This document shows positions 19,756 to 28,880 of a stretch of 64,000 nt of DNA, piece after piece. The stretch is from assembly GCF_001458195.1 (NCBI RefSeq), contig NZ_CYPU01000017.1, positions 1 through 64,000 of the forward strand, given 5' to 3'. The notes under the pieces were generated by a model. The model did not search any database. It had not been told where the DNA came from and saw only the letters and a list, made by a program, of their open reading frames with translations. Every line of letters starts with the position of its first letter. Position 1 is the stretch's first letter. Position numbers and translations under genes: made by a program. The stretch is from Ruegeria atlantica (GTDB lineage: Bacteria; Pseudomonadota; Alphaproteobacteria; Rhodobacterales; Rhodobacteraceae).

Positions 19756-21284
19756 TGCGGGGACCACACAACATCATTCGCCTGATCCGGACAGGCGCCA
19801 CTCTTGAGCGCACAGGCGCCATGAACGTTGTGCTGGACGCGTTCGAGGCTCCGCGCGCAATCCGGTTTCTGGCGCATGCTTTGGGAAAACCGTTCCAATG
19901 GCTGGGTTACAAAGGCGATCCTGACATGCCCCCCGCCACAAGGGCGCTAACGGCGCTTGGACCGGCATACATCAAGTTTGGTCAGGTACTGTCGACCCGC
20001 CCCGATGTGGTCGGGGATGAGTTGGCCGAACAATTGCGCGTGCTGCAGGACAAGCTTCCCCCATTCTCCAAAGCCGAAGCCATGGCCGAGGTTGAAAAGG
20101 AACTGGGCCAGCCGGTTTCCGAAGTGTTCAGCGAATTCAGTGAACCCATCGCCGCGGCCTCGATTGCTCAGGTCCACAAGGCCAAGCTTGTTAGCACCCG
20201 CGAAGACGTCGCCGTCAAAGTTCTGCGCCCAAACATTGAACGCGCCTTCCACAAAGATGTAGACGCATTTTATTTCGCCGCACGCATCGTGCAGCTATTC
20301 GCCCCCGGTGCGCGCCGCCTGCGCCCGATGGAGGTGATCGAACATTTCGACGGCGTCGTACGCGGCGAGCTCGACCTGCGGCTGGAAAGCGCCGCCGCGT
20401 CGGAGTATGCGGCCAACACCAAGAACGACGCGGGCTTCTGGCTGCCCCCGGTCGTCTGGTCGCTGTCCGCCCGCCGTGTGATGACGCTCAGCTGGGCTGA
20501 CGGCGTTCCGCTGGGCGAAAATGCCGCGCTGGACGCCGCCGGGCACGACCGCGGTGACTTGGCGGAACGTGTGTTGCGCCTGTTCCTGCTGCACGCGCTG
20601 CGTGACGGTTTCTTCCACGCTGACATGCATCAGGGCAACCTGAAGGTCGCGGCCAACGGGGACATTATTGCCTACGACTATGGCATCATGGGTCATATCG
20701 ACGAATACACCCGCCGGGTTTATGCCGAGATCCTCTTTGGCTTTATTCGCCGCGACTACAAACGCGTGGCCGAAGTGCATTTCGAAGCTGGCTATGTCCC
20801 TGCCGACAGGGACGTCGACGAGTTTGCCCGCGCCCTGCGCGCGGTCGGAGAGCCTATCTTTGGCATGGATGCCACTCATATTTCGATGGGACGCCTGCTG
20901 AATTACCTGTTCGAGGTGACAGAACGGTTCGGCATGGAAACCCGCACGGAACTGATCCTGCTGCAACGGACAATGGTAGTCGTCGAAGGCGTGGCGCGGT
21001 CACTGGACTCGCGCATCAACATCTGGGAAGTCGCCCGCCCGGTTGTCGAAGATTACATCAAGCAATCCATCGGCCCCCGCGCAGCACTACGGGATTTTAG
21101 CAAAACCGCCATGGTGCTGGCCCGCTTCGGCCCGCGCCTGCCCGCTTTGGTGGAAAATGCGCTGATCGCGCAGACGCATAAGGACGACACTCAAAACAGA
21201 GGCCTATCGGCCGCCATTCTTCCGGCAACCATCGGCGCCGCTGCTGGCGCTGCAATTGTCCTGCTCCTAACAGCCTTCACCTAA
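19755..21284 (+). CDS. ubiB: Ubiquinone biosynthesis protein UbiB (ABC1/ADCK kinase-like)
   Basis: The product has 509 residues. The atypical kinase signatures are all visible: the KxGQ motif in AYIKFGQVLSTRPD, the alanine-rich loop AAASIAQVHKA, the ATP lysine in DVAVKVLRP, HADMHQGNLKV for the catalytic loop and YDYGIMGHID for the metal-binding DFG-like motif. One C-terminal hydrophobic helix (PATIGAAAGAAIVLLLTAF) anchors it to the inner membrane. It supports aerobic ubiquinone synthesis, probably by making lipid intermediates accessible. It is coupled to ubiE and is followed by a G-rich/C-rich hairpin. Confidence 0.95.
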   Translation: MRGPHNIIRLIRTGATLERTGAMNVVLDAFEAPRAIRFLAHALGKPFQWLGYKGDPDMPPATRALTALGPAYIKFGQVLSTRPDVVGDELAEQLRVLQDKLPPFSKAEAMAEVEKELGQPVSEVFSEFSEPIAAASIAQVHKAKLVSTREDVAVKVLRPNIERAFHKDVDAFYFAARIVQLFAPGARRLRPMEVIEHFDGVVRGELDLRLESAAASEYAANTKNDAGFWLPPVVWSLSARRVMTLSWADGVPLGENAALDAAGHDRGDLAERVLRLFLLHALRDGFFHADMHQGNLKVAANGDIIAYDYGIMGHIDEYTRRVYAEILFGFIRRDYKRVAEVHFEAGYVPADRDVDEFARALRAVGEPIFGMDATHISMGRLLNYLFEVTERFGMETRTELILLQRTMVVVEGVARSLDSRINIWEVARPVVEDYIKQSIGPRAALRDFSKTAMVLARFGPRLPALVENALIAQTHKDDTQNRGLSAAILPATIGAAAGAAIVLLLTAFT

Positions 21285-21344
21285 GGCAAATCCGCCAGTT
21301 TCACCTGGCCAATATATCCTCGGGGGGAATCGCGCAAGCGCGAT

Positions 21345-21367
21345 GGGGGGGCAGACAGCCCCCCTTT
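21345..21367 (+). terminator. Hairpin terminator between convergent ubiB and thiolase genes
   Basis: GGGGGGC pairs with GCCCCCC around AGACA and is followed by TTT. It lies 60 bp past ubiB and 13 bp past the convergent thiolase stop. The preceding 'atcgcgcaagcgcgat' is a second small inverted repeat that I know from Roseobacter intergenic DNA. Confidence 0.6.
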
Positions 21368-21379
21368 ACCCGATCCGGA

Positions 21380-22555
21380 TCAGATCCGCTCGAAGGCAAT
21401 GGCGATACCCTGTCCGCCACCAATGCACATCGTGACCAGGCCCTTGGACCCGCCGATGCGTTCTAACTCGTACAACGCCTTAAGGGTGATGATCGCGCCT
21501 GTAGCGCCCACCGGGTGCCCCAAAGCAATTGCCCCCCCGTTCGGATTCACCTTGGCGGCATCCAGCCCCAGTTCTTTGTTTACGGCCAAGGCTTGCGACG
21601 CGAAGGCCTCGTTGCTTTCGATCACATCGAAATCCTCGATCGACAGGCCCGTACGCGCCATCAGGTTCTGAACGGCCGGAACCGGTCCGATCCCCATAAC
21701 CTCGGGACGGACACCAGCGTGACCATATCCAAGAATGCGCGCCTTGGGTTTCAGACCCGCTTTCTCAGCTGCTTCAGCCGTAGCCAGAACCATCGCGGCG
21801 GCACCGTCGTTGATGCCGGACGCGTTTCCAGCCGTCACCCGACCGTCCTTCTTGAACGCCGGGCGCAATCCTGCCAGCGCCTCGGCCGAGGTCTGCTTGG
21901 GGTGTTCGTCGACCGTGAAATCGACCATGTCGCGTTTGACTTTGACCTGAACCGGCGCGATCTGGCTTTTGAAATAGCCGGCACCAATCGCCGCTGCCGA
22001 ACGGGTCTGGCTGGCTAGGGCAAACTCATCCATTTGCTCACGCGTGATCTGATGTTCGTCTGCCACGTTCTCGGCTGTCACACCCATATGACCGGTGCCA
22101 AAGGGACAATTCAGGGCACCCAGCATCATATCGAGCGATTTAACATCCCCCATCTTCGCACCCCAGCGCGCCTGAGGAACGATGTAGGGGCTGCGCGACA
22201 TGCTTTCGGCACCTCCGGCCACCGCAAATTCTGCATCACCCAACATCAGAGACTGCACAGCGGACACAATCGCCTGCGCTCCCGACCCGCACAGGCGGTT
22301 CACATTCATCGCAGGTGTTTCGTTCGGAATGCCCGCTTGTTTTGCAGCGGCGCGCGACAGGTACATATCGCGTGGCTCGGTGTTGATCACGTGGCCAAAA
22401 ACAACGCTGCCGATCTGGGTCGGTTCGACCCCTGAACGTTCCATCGCCGCTTCCGTCACCACTGTCGCAAGATCAATCGGCGCGGTTGATGCCAGCGCCC
22501 CGCCAAACGTACCAATCGCGGTGCGGGCACCATCAAGAATCACGATGTCTTTCAT
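21380..22555 (-). CDS. Acetyl-CoA acetyltransferase (thiolase)
   Basis: The product has 391 residues from ATG 22555 (GGAGG upstream), the normal length of degradative or biosynthetic thiolases. Catalytic residues are visible: the acylated cysteine in NVNRLCGSGAQAIVS, the histidine in GGAIALGHPVGATGA and the second cysteine in VTMCIGGGQGIA. It condenses or cleaves acetoacetyl-CoA and related beta-ketoacyl-CoAs. It is divergent from a XRE-cupin regulator gene, 118 bp away, so that regulator may control it. PhaA, BktB and AtoB roles cannot be told apart here. Confidence 0.93.
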   Translation of the reverse strand: MKDIVILDGARTAIGTFGGALASTAPIDLATVVTEAAMERSGVEPTQIGSVVFGHVINTEPRDMYLSRAAAKQAGIPNETPAMNVNRLCGSGAQAIVSAVQSLMLGDAEFAVAGGAESMSRSPYIVPQARWGAKMGDVKSLDMMLGALNCPFGTGHMGVTAENVADEHQITREQMDEFALASQTRSAAAIGAGYFKSQIAPVQVKVKRDMVDFTVDEHPKQTSAEALAGLRPAFKKDGRVTAGNASGINDGAAAMVLATAEAAEKAGLKPKARILGYGHAGVRPEVMGIGPVPAVQNLMARTGLSIEDFDVIESNEAFASQALAVNKELGLDAAKVNPNGGAIALGHPVGATGAIITLKALYELERIGGSKGLVTMCIGGGQGIAIAFERI

Positions 22556-22636
22556 GTCTCTACTCCTCCGGAATTTGACGGCACTATGCATCTGCGGCAT
22601 CAGGCTGTCCCATGGAACGTACCGTCACAAGCAGAA

Positions 22637-22665
22637 TTGACATATGACGGACAAACGCGCATGAG
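22637..22665 (+). promoter_or_regulatory. Candidate promoter of the XRE-cupin gene
   Basis: A perfect -35 hexamer TTGACA (22637-22642) is followed 17 bp later by a weak -10 like CATGAG. Transcription would begin within a few bases of the ATG at 22674, which fits the lack of a Shine-Dalgarno and suggests a leaderless message. Confidence 0.45.
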
Positions 22666-22667
22666 AT

Positions 22668-22681
22668 TCCGTCATGACGGA
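22668..22681. promoter_or_regulatory. Palindromic operator over the XRE-cupin start codon
   Basis: TCCGTCATGACGGA is a perfect 14-bp palindrome whose centre contains the ATG of the regulator. A further TGACGGA half-site lies at 22645-22651 and an ACCGTCA at 22621-22627. It is a likely autoregulatory site that could also affect the divergent thiolase gene. Confidence 0.55.
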
Positions 22682-23237
22682 AAACCCAGATGATATCCTG
22701 ACACGCCTGCCCGCACGCCTGAAAGAGGCGCGCAGGGCCAAGGGCCTGTCGCTTGAAGCCGTGGCAAATCTTAGCGGCGTATCCAGATCGATGGTCAGTC
22801 AGATCGAGCGGGGCGAAAGCAGCCCGACGATCTCGACCCTGTGGAACCTGACCCGTGCGCTACAGGTGGATTTCGCGGGTCTTCTGGAGGAAGCGAACAG
22901 CACGAACCAGATCGAAGTCCTTAGGAAATCCGAGGTGCCCAGCATCGACAACATGGGCCAAAACTGCCGGATTCGAATTCTTTCACCGCCCGAGGAAGCC
23001 GGTGGTCACGAGGTCTACGATATTGAGTTTGACAAAGACGGCGCACTAAACAGCCAGCCTCACGCCCGTGGAGCCAGAGAACAGTTGACCGTGCTGGAAG
23101 GTGCCGTTCGTGTGACCTCCGGTACGGCTGTCAGTGATCTGCAGAAGGGTGATACCGCACGCTATGCGGCGGATGTCGCGCATTCGATTGTTGCCAACGG
23201 GGCAGCGCGGGTCTTCCTGATCGTTAAAAACGCCTGA
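22674..23237 (+). CDS. XRE-family regulator with C-terminal cupin domain
   Basis: The product has 187 residues. Residues about 10-70 are a Cro/cI-type HTH (RLKEARRAKGLSLEAVANLSGVSRSMVSQIERGESSPTISTL), and residues about 105-185 form a small cupin barrel (HARGAREQLTVLEGAVRVTSG...LQKGDTARYAADVAHSI). Such proteins (PuuR/SutR type) sense a small molecule in the cupin. The gene lies between a thiolase gene and the kbl-tdh operon, both of which handle acetyl-CoA or its precursors, so these are its most likely targets. No SD is seen; the ATG lies within a palindrome. Confidence 0.88.
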   Translation: MTENPDDILTRLPARLKEARRAKGLSLEAVANLSGVSRSMVSQIERGESSPTISTLWNLTRALQVDFAGLLEEANSTNQIEVLRKSEVPSIDNMGQNCRIRILSPPEEAGGHEVYDIEFDKDGALNSQPHARGAREQLTVLEGAVRVTSGTAVSDLQKGDTARYAADVAHSIVANGAARVFLIVKNA

Positions 23238-23259
23238 CACCTGCAAAATCCGTATTCGC

Positions 23260-23301
23260 GGAAATTTTTCCCGTATATTGTAATTCCCCTATTTGGGAAT
23301 T
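23260..23301 (+). promoter_or_regulatory. Two inverted repeats upstream of kbl
   Basis: GGAAATTTTTCC (23260-23271) and AATTCCC-N6-GGGAATT (23282-23301) lie one behind the other in the 109-bp gap between the regulator and kbl. The AT-rich 'gtatattgt' between them could be a -10 region. They are candidate operators for control of kbl-tdh. Confidence 0.45.
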
Positions 23302-23346
23302 ATGTCCGCTATGTTAGATATGCGACTCAGACAAACGGAGACCGCC

Positions 23347-24531
23347 ATGGCAGATGCATTCTTGTCCCACATTACGGACACCCTCGCGCAGATCGAAGCA
23401 GAAGGTCTGTATAAGCGCGAACGAATGATCACCTCGCCTCAGGGCGGTGAGATTACGGTGGGCGACCGGAAGGTCATCAACTTGTGCGCCAACAACTATC
23501 TTGGCCTGGCCGATCATCCTGCTTTGATCGAGGCAGCCAAAGGCGCGATGGAACCCAAGGGGTTCGGCATGGCGTCGGTCCGTTTCATCTGCGGTACGCA
23601 GGACATTCACCGTGAGTTGGAACAGAGGCTGGCCAAATTCCTGAACAAGGACGATTCGATCCTGTTCGCAGCTTGTTTCGATGCCAATGGCGGCCTCTTT
23701 GAGCCCTTGTTAGGGCCTGAAGACGCCATCATCTCAGACAGTCTGAACCACGCGTCGATCATCGACGGTGTGCGGTTGTGCAAAGCCAAGCGCTATCGGT
23801 ACATGAACAATGACATGAACGATCTTGAGGCTTGGTTGAAACAAGCGCGTGAGGATGGTGCGCGGCACATCATGATCGCGACCGACGGCGTGTTCTCAAT
23901 GGATGGCTATCTGGCCAACCTGCCAAAAATTCGCGAGCTGGCGGACAAATACGATGCGATCGTCATGGTGGATGACTGCCACGCCACCGGCTTCATGGGG
24001 CCAAGCGGGGCGGGGACGCCGGATCACTTCGGTGTCGACGTGGACGTTCTGACGGGAACCTTGGGCAAGGCACTTGGGGGGGCGATCGGCGGTTACATCG
24101 CCGGGCCGCAGCCAGTGATCGACCTGCTGCGGCAGCGGGCGCGGCCTTACCTGTTCTCAAACTCGCTGCCACCTTCCATCGTCGCCGCCGGATTGGAAGC
24201 AATCCGCCTGGTCGAAGAGGGCGACATGCTGCGCGCACAACTTTTTGGCAACGCGAAATACTGGCGTGCAGGATTGGAAAATCTGGGCTTTGACCTCCTG
24301 CCCGGTGAGCATCCAATTATCCCTGTCATGCTGGGCGAGGCGCAACTGGCGCAAGATATGGCGTCGCGCCTGTTCGACGAAGGCGTCTATGTCTCGGGCT
24401 TCTTTTTCCCAGTGGTCCCACGTGGTCAGGCACGGATTAGAACACAGATGAATACGGCTCTAACAAAGGACGAATTGGACCGTGCGCTGTCCGCCTTTGG
24501 CAAGGTCGGCAAAGAATTGGGAGTGATCTGA
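23347..24531 (+). CDS. kbl: 2-amino-3-ketobutyrate CoA ligase (glycine C-acetyltransferase)
   Basis: The product has 394 residues from ATG 23347 (GGAG upstream; the open frame runs 18 codons longer). It is a fold-type I PLP enzyme of the alpha-oxoamine synthase group: [57 protein letters not shown] and the PLP lysine in [14 protein letters not shown]. It cleaves 2-amino-3-oxobutyrate with CoA to glycine and acetyl-CoA. Its TGA overlaps the tdh ATG, so threonine dehydrogenase is made with it and the unstable intermediate can be passed on. Confidence 0.95.
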   Translation: MADAFLSHITDTLAQIEAEGLYKRERMITSPQGGEITVGDRKVINLCANNYLGLADHPALIEAAKGAMEPKGFGMASVRFICGTQDIHRELEQRLAKFLNKDDSILFAACFDANGGLFEPLLGPEDAIISDSLNHASIIDGVRLCKAKRYRYMNNDMNDLEAWLKQAREDGARHIMIATDGVFSMDGYLANLPKIRELADKYDAIVMVDDCHATGFMGPSGAGTPDHFGVDVDVLTGTLGKALGGAIGGYIAGPQPVIDLLRQRARPYLFSNSLPPSIVAAGLEAIRLVEEGDMLRAQLFGNAKYWRAGLENLGFDLLPGEHPIIPVMLGEAQLAQDMASRLFDEGVYVSGFFFPVVPRGQARIRTQMNTALTKDELDRALSAFGKVGKELGVI

Positions 24532-25574
24532 TGCGCCCGAACACAATGAAAGCTTTGGAGAAATCCAAACCCGAAGAAGGCCTGTGGATGGTGCAGGCCC
24601 CTGTGCCCGAAATCGACACGGACGAGGTTCTGATCCGCATCAACAAGACCGGCATCTGCGGAACGGATATTCATATCTGGAACTGGGATGACTGGGCTGC
24701 AGCCACGGTGCCGATCCCGATGATCACGGGCCATGAATTCGCGGGCGAGATTGTTGAGATAGGGCGCAATGTAACGGGGCTTGAGATTGGCCAGCGCTGT
24801 TCTGGCGAAGGTCATCTGATCACAACCGACAGTCGCCAAAGCCGCGCGGGCAAATTCCATCTGGATCCTGGTACACGTGGCATTGGTGTGAATGAACAGG
24901 GGGCCTTTGCCCAATACCTGAAACTTCCTGCCTTCAACGTGGTACCCTTGCCTGAAGACGTCCCTGACGAAATCGGTGCCATCCTCGATCCTTTGGGCAA
25001 CGCCGTTCATACTGCGCTCAGCTTCGACCTGCTGGGCGAAGACGTTCTGATCACGGGCGCAGGCCCTATCGGTATCATGGCAGCCGCTGTCGCCCGGCAT
25101 GCAGGCGCACGGCATGTGGTGATAACCGATATCAACCCGGATCGGCTAAAGCTGGCTGAACACGTCGTGCCCACCGTGCGGTCCGTGGATGTCAGCAAGG
25201 AAGACCTGCAAGATGTCATAACCGAGCTTGGTATGCAGCAGGGGTTTGACGTTGGCTTGGAGATGTCCGGTTCGCAAGCCGCACTGGACCAGATGGTCGA
25301 GGCACTGGTGATGGGCGGCAAAATCGCCTTGCTGGGCATTCCCCCCGGCAAATCCCCAGTGGATTGGAGCCGTATCGTCTTCAAGGCCATCACCATCAAA
25401 GGTGTTTATGGGCGTGAAATGTTCGAAACATGGTACAAGATGATCGCCATGTTGCAGAACGGTCTGGACGTCAGCCGAGTCATTACGCACGAGATGAAGG
25501 TCGACGATTTCGCCGCAGGTTTTGACGCGATGAAATCAGGTCAGTCCGGCAAAGTTGTTCTGGACTGGACTTAA
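24531..25574 (+). CDS. tdh: L-threonine 3-dehydrogenase
   Basis: The product has 347 residues; an alternative ATG five codons in ([12 protein letters not shown]) matches E. coli Tdh better. This zinc-dependent MDR enzyme oxidises L-threonine to 2-amino-3-oxobutyrate with NAD. Catalytic zinc ligands C43 ([15 protein letters not shown]) and H68/E69 (GHEFAGEI) and the Rossmann motif [10 protein letters not shown] are present. The structural-zinc loop is changed: by alignment with E. coli CGHCRNC...C the four cysteines are T98, S101, S104 and D112, so this enzyme should bind one zinc per subunit. It is coupled to kbl by overlap. Confidence 0.93.
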   Translation: MRPNTMKALEKSKPEEGLWMVQAPVPEIDTDEVLIRINKTGICGTDIHIWNWDDWAAATVPIPMITGHEFAGEIVEIGRNVTGLEIGQRCSGEGHLITTDSRQSRAGKFHLDPGTRGIGVNEQGAFAQYLKLPAFNVVPLPEDVPDEIGAILDPLGNAVHTALSFDLLGEDVLITGAGPIGIMAAAVARHAGARHVVITDINPDRLKLAEHVVPTVRSVDVSKEDLQDVITELGMQQGFDVGLEMSGSQAALDQMVEALVMGGKIALLGIPPGKSPVDWSRIVFKAITIKGVYGREMFETWYKMIAMLQNGLDVSRVITHEMKVDDFAAGFDAMKSGQSGKVVLDWT

Positions 25575-25637
25575 CGCTCTGGAATTGCGCGGGGTCAGAC
25601 CCTAAACAGGGGTGAACTCGGGCGTTTGGAGGAGCAC

Positions 25638-26516
25638 ATGGGCGACAAGGACCGGTATCTGGAACGCGGAATCGAGGACACTCTGGTCACCGATTTCGCG
25701 GAAACCCATCGCAAAAGCTATGGCGACTTCCTGCAGCTCAAGACCCTGTTGAACCTGCAAAAAACGTTTCAGGACCCTGCGCAGCCGGATGAAATGCTGT
25801 TCATCATAATCCATCAGGTCAGCGAGCTGTGGCTGAAACTGATGCATCACCAACTGGTCGAGGTGCGCCGGTTCCTGCAACAGGATGAATTCGGGCCTGC
25901 GATGAAGAACCTCGACCGGGTCAAGGCGATTCAGCGCCAGCTGATCTCGGCTTGGGAGACGTTGCTGACCATGACGCCGGCCGACTACATGACCTTCCGC
26001 GAGGCATTGGGCAGTTCGTCGGGCTTCCAAAGCTACGGCTATCGTCAGATCGAATTTATTCTGGGCAACAAAGATGCCTCGACCCTGAAGGTTCACGCAC
26101 ATGATCCCGAAGTGATGGCGATGCTAGACGCCGCACTGACGAAACCGTCCTTGTATGACGAGGTGCTGCATATGTTGTCCCGTCAGGGTTTCGATGTGCC
26201 CGATGATTTACTGAACCGGGACTATGCGCAGCCTTATTCCGGCGACAACCGCGTGGTGAAGATATGGGGGCAGGTTTTCCGCGATACGGACCAGTATTGG
26301 GACCTATACGCGCTAGCCGAAAAGCTGATGGACGTCGAATCCCTGTTCCAACGCTGGCGTTTTGACCATGTCACGGCTGTGGAACGTGTCATCGGCAACC
26401 AACCCGGCACGGGTGGATCCAGCGGCGTGTCCTTTCTGCGCAAGGCCCTGAATTTACGCTTCTTCCACGACCTCTACGATGTGCGCACCGAATTGATGTA
26501 TGCGGGGCAGGAGTAG
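25638..26516 (+). CDS. kynA: Tryptophan 2,3-dioxygenase
   Basis: The product has 292 residues from ATG 25638, directly behind GGAGGAG (an upstream TTG is in frame). Heme-enzyme motifs of TDO are present: EMLFIIIHQVSELWLKLMHHQL with the distal histidine region, SSGFQSYGYRQIEFILGN for substrate carboxylate binding, and the proximal-histidine segment RFDHVTAVERVIGNQPGTGGSSGVSFL. It opens the indole ring of L-tryptophan to N-formylkynurenine. It lies 63 bp behind tdh and 3 bp before the formamidase gene. Confidence 0.96.
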   Translation: MGDKDRYLERGIEDTLVTDFAETHRKSYGDFLQLKTLLNLQKTFQDPAQPDEMLFIIIHQVSELWLKLMHHQLVEVRRFLQQDEFGPAMKNLDRVKAIQRQLISAWETLLTMTPADYMTFREALGSSSGFQSYGYRQIEFILGNKDASTLKVHAHDPEVMAMLDAALTKPSLYDEVLHMLSRQGFDVPDDLLNRDYAQPYSGDNRVVKIWGQVFRDTDQYWDLYALAEKLMDVESLFQRWRFDHVTAVERVIGNQPGTGGSSGVSFLRKALNLRFFHDLYDVRTELMYAGQE

Positions 26517-26519
26517 GCG

Positions 26520-27347
26520 ATGCTGTATCGAGGGTTCTCTCAGGATGAGCTGGAGCGTGAATACGCCCCTAGTTCGATGATCGGTGGCGATCTGACACCC
26601 TATCTAGACAGCTATACCGCACTCAGCGCGCAGCACCGGGCGCGGATGGACGTGAAGGAAAACGTCGCCTATGGCGATTCGCCGGAGCAAGTGCTGGATT
26701 TCTTTCCCGCGAAAGGAGCAGGCGCGCCTCTGCACGTCTTTGTTCACGGCGGGTATTGGCAAGCGCTCAGCCAGCGCGAATCGGCGATGATGGCCCCCGC
26801 ACTGATTGAGGCCGAGCAATCCTTTGCCACGTTGAATTACACGCTGGCCCCGGATTCGCGGCTGGATCAGATGGTCAACGAATGCCGCGATGCCCTGCTT
26901 TGGCTGGCAGAGAACGCGTTCAACCTGGGCTTTGATCCGTCGCGGATCACGCTATCGGGACACAGTGCTGGCGCGCATCTGGTGGCCATGGTCATGGCGA
27001 CCTCGGCGGATGCGTTGGCCCGCGCGGGATTGCGCGTGCGCGATGTTATTCTGATCAGCGGCGTCTATGATCTGGAACCGATCAGCCTGACCTCGGTGAA
27101 CGACCCGCTGCAGTTGACCCCGGTCGAGGTGCACGATCTGTCCCCGATCCTGCACCTGCCACCCCCCGGTCCTCGCTATCACGTGACAGTGGCGGAACGG
27201 GACACGCCGGAATTCATCCGCCAAAGTCGCGATTATGCGGAAGCCCTGCGCAAAGGCGGGCATTCGGTCAGTTTCGATTTGCTAAAGGGCATGCAGCACT
27301 TCGATATTATCATGCATCGAGGGACGTTTTTGCCGGCAAATCGGTAG
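26520..27347 (+). CDS. Alpha/beta hydrolase, probable kynurenine formamidase
   Basis: The product has 275 residues. It has the HGGYW oxyanion motif (VFVHGGYWQAL), the nucleophile elbow GHSAGAHLVAM and a C-terminal histidine in MQHFDIIM, as in hormone-sensitive-lipase-like and AFMID-type arylformamidases. Located 3 bp after kynA, it most likely hydrolyses N-formylkynurenine to kynurenine and formate. It is not the metal-dependent cyclase-type KynB usual in bacteria. Specificity is inferred from position plus the HGGxW fold type. Confidence 0.85.
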   Translation: MLYRGFSQDELEREYAPSSMIGGDLTPYLDSYTALSAQHRARMDVKENVAYGDSPEQVLDFFPAKGAGAPLHVFVHGGYWQALSQRESAMMAPALIEAEQSFATLNYTLAPDSRLDQMVNECRDALLWLAENAFNLGFDPSRITLSGHSAGAHLVAMVMATSADALARAGLRVRDVILISGVYDLEPISLTSVNDPLQLTPVEVHDLSPILHLPPPGPRYHVTVAERDTPEFIRQSRDYAEALRKGGHSVSFDLLKGMQHFDIIMHRGTFLPANR

Positions 27348-27658
27348 TCATAGGCATTGAAAATCAACTGATTTGGTATTTTCCCCGGAAATTAACACGA
27401 GCATTACAAACCTTACCTTTGTGGCCAAGGTTCGAACGCCCGGTTCGAGATCAAAGTGCTCAATCCCGGGCTTAGTTCCAATGTCGGGTTTAGTTATCTC
27501 TGCTTGCCAAAACTCACACCGATAGCTTTGGTTCGAAGGTCGTTAGAAAGTCCTGCTCGCCACACTGGGAAAGTGACCCCCGTGACCCGGAAATGGGTCA
27601 AAGTTTCGCCCGAATGCTGACACAAGCTGTCAACGATGTGGTTCTGGGCCGAAACTCT
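27348..27658. other. Intergenic stretch without recognised gene
   Basis: This is about 310 bp between the formamidase gene and a hypothetical membrane protein gene. Short repeats such as 'ggttcgaa' (27429 and 27528) occur, but no tRNA fold, terminator or convincing ORF is seen. The second half may hold the promoter of the following gene. Confidence 0.5.
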
Positions 27659-28600
27659 ATGATTCTGAAACGCTTCTTTCGCTACCTCCTTTCCGCGGTA
27701 GTCGCGTTTATCGCCGTGGCAATTCTCATCGCGGTGGTTTGGATTGGCTATTTTGCGTATTTGGTGTTTACCGCTCCGACGCACATTGAGAGGGTCGAGG
27801 CTGAGCGGGCAGAGAAAATCCGCAGGAAAGCCGAGGAATGGACGAATTTCTGCGCGCAGTACGACTGCTATGACATACCAGAAGGATATGTCGTAAAGAA
27901 CATCGGGCAGGAGACCCTAAACCTAATCCACTATGCCCAGCCGGTTACCGGAGACACCTGTCGGTTAACGACTGATAGCTATGATGAAACCGAATACTTA
28001 GACGGCAAGGTGCTCCGTGGGGCGGCTTTGAACCATCGCGCGAACCCCTATTTTGTCAAGTGTGCAGATCGCACCAAGCCCTTTACCAGATGGGAAGATT
28101 ACATTGTTTTCTACAGAGGGCAGTTTGGGTCTGAAGAACTTAATCGTAATAACGTCTTTCGTGAGGTTTTGGGCCCGGCGTGGTTTTGGGAGGGTGGCCC
28201 CAAACCCACCTATGCCTCGCTGCGCGCGTTCTTGCGTCCCGCTTCGCAAGACTTCGATATTAGTGGCCACAGCTCACTTGAGAACCAGCGCCGTGTTTAC
28301 TTGTCAAAATCCCGTATGTTTCAGGGTCGATATGTCGTGCTGTTCTGTAATGACAGGTGCGACATGCAAACCGTCAGCTTTGCGGAGGATGAAGGCTTGA
28401 ATACGCTCCATTTCAAACAGCTGATTCAATTCTCTTTGCGTGGTTGGGATTGCAGCGTCTTCACCAATGGCGCGTTCACCGAACTATGGAAGTGTGGCCC
28501 CCCGATGGAGGATCACCTCGACTCCATGGCGAACTACATTCGCTTTCTAGATCAGGCTGTAGACGCGGCGCGCCGCCGACCGCTTCCGAAGTTGCAATAG
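27659..28600 (+). CDS. Hypothetical membrane-anchored protein
   Basis: The product has 313 residues from ATG 27659; an ATG 66 nt upstream is also in frame. An N-terminal helix (FFRYLLSAVVAFIAVAILIAVVWIGYFAYLVF) anchors a soluble domain of about 270 residues with eight or more cysteines (FCAQYDCYD, TCRL, KCADR, FCNDRCDM, DCSVF, WKCG), which suggests disulfides and a periplasmic location. I do not recognise a family. No strong Shine-Dalgarno decides the start. It stands alone, convergent to infB. Confidence 0.55.
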   Translation: MILKRFFRYLLSAVVAFIAVAILIAVVWIGYFAYLVFTAPTHIERVEAERAEKIRRKAEEWTNFCAQYDCYDIPEGYVVKNIGQETLNLIHYAQPVTGDTCRLTTDSYDETEYLDGKVLRGAALNHRANPYFVKCADRTKPFTRWEDYIVFYRGQFGSEELNRNNVFREVLGPAWFWEGGPKPTYASLRAFLRPASQDFDISGHSSLENQRRVYLSKSRMFQGRYVVLFCNDRCDMQTVSFAEDEGLNTLHFKQLIQFSLRGWDCSVFTNGAFTELWKCGPPMEDHLDSMANYIRFLDQAVDAARRRPLPKLQ

Positions 28601-28829
28601 GGTGTTTGCATTTCGATCCACTGGATAGGATCGTTTGAACAACCCTAAAATGTGTTACCTTCAAGATCGGTCGTTCATTTTCTTCGAGCGAACGACAGCA
28701 TTGTTCACATAGCCGACCTTGAAGTCAGACTCATCTCATAATTAGGGCAGGATTGTAAAACGCACCGTACTGACTGGATTCAGAGAATCTCAAACGCACA
28801 ATCAAAGGCTTGCAATCATTCACAAAAAT

Positions 28830-28859
28830 AAAACAGCGACCCGAGTGAGCCGCTGTTTT
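28830..28859 (-). terminator. Terminator after infB
   Basis: AAAACAGCG pairs with CGCTGTTTT around a 12-nt loop, about 20 bp past the infB stop, and on the minus strand is followed by ATTTTTGTG. It may work in both directions. Confidence 0.75.
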
Positions 28860-28880
28860 CTGTTTTACTGTACTACCGGA

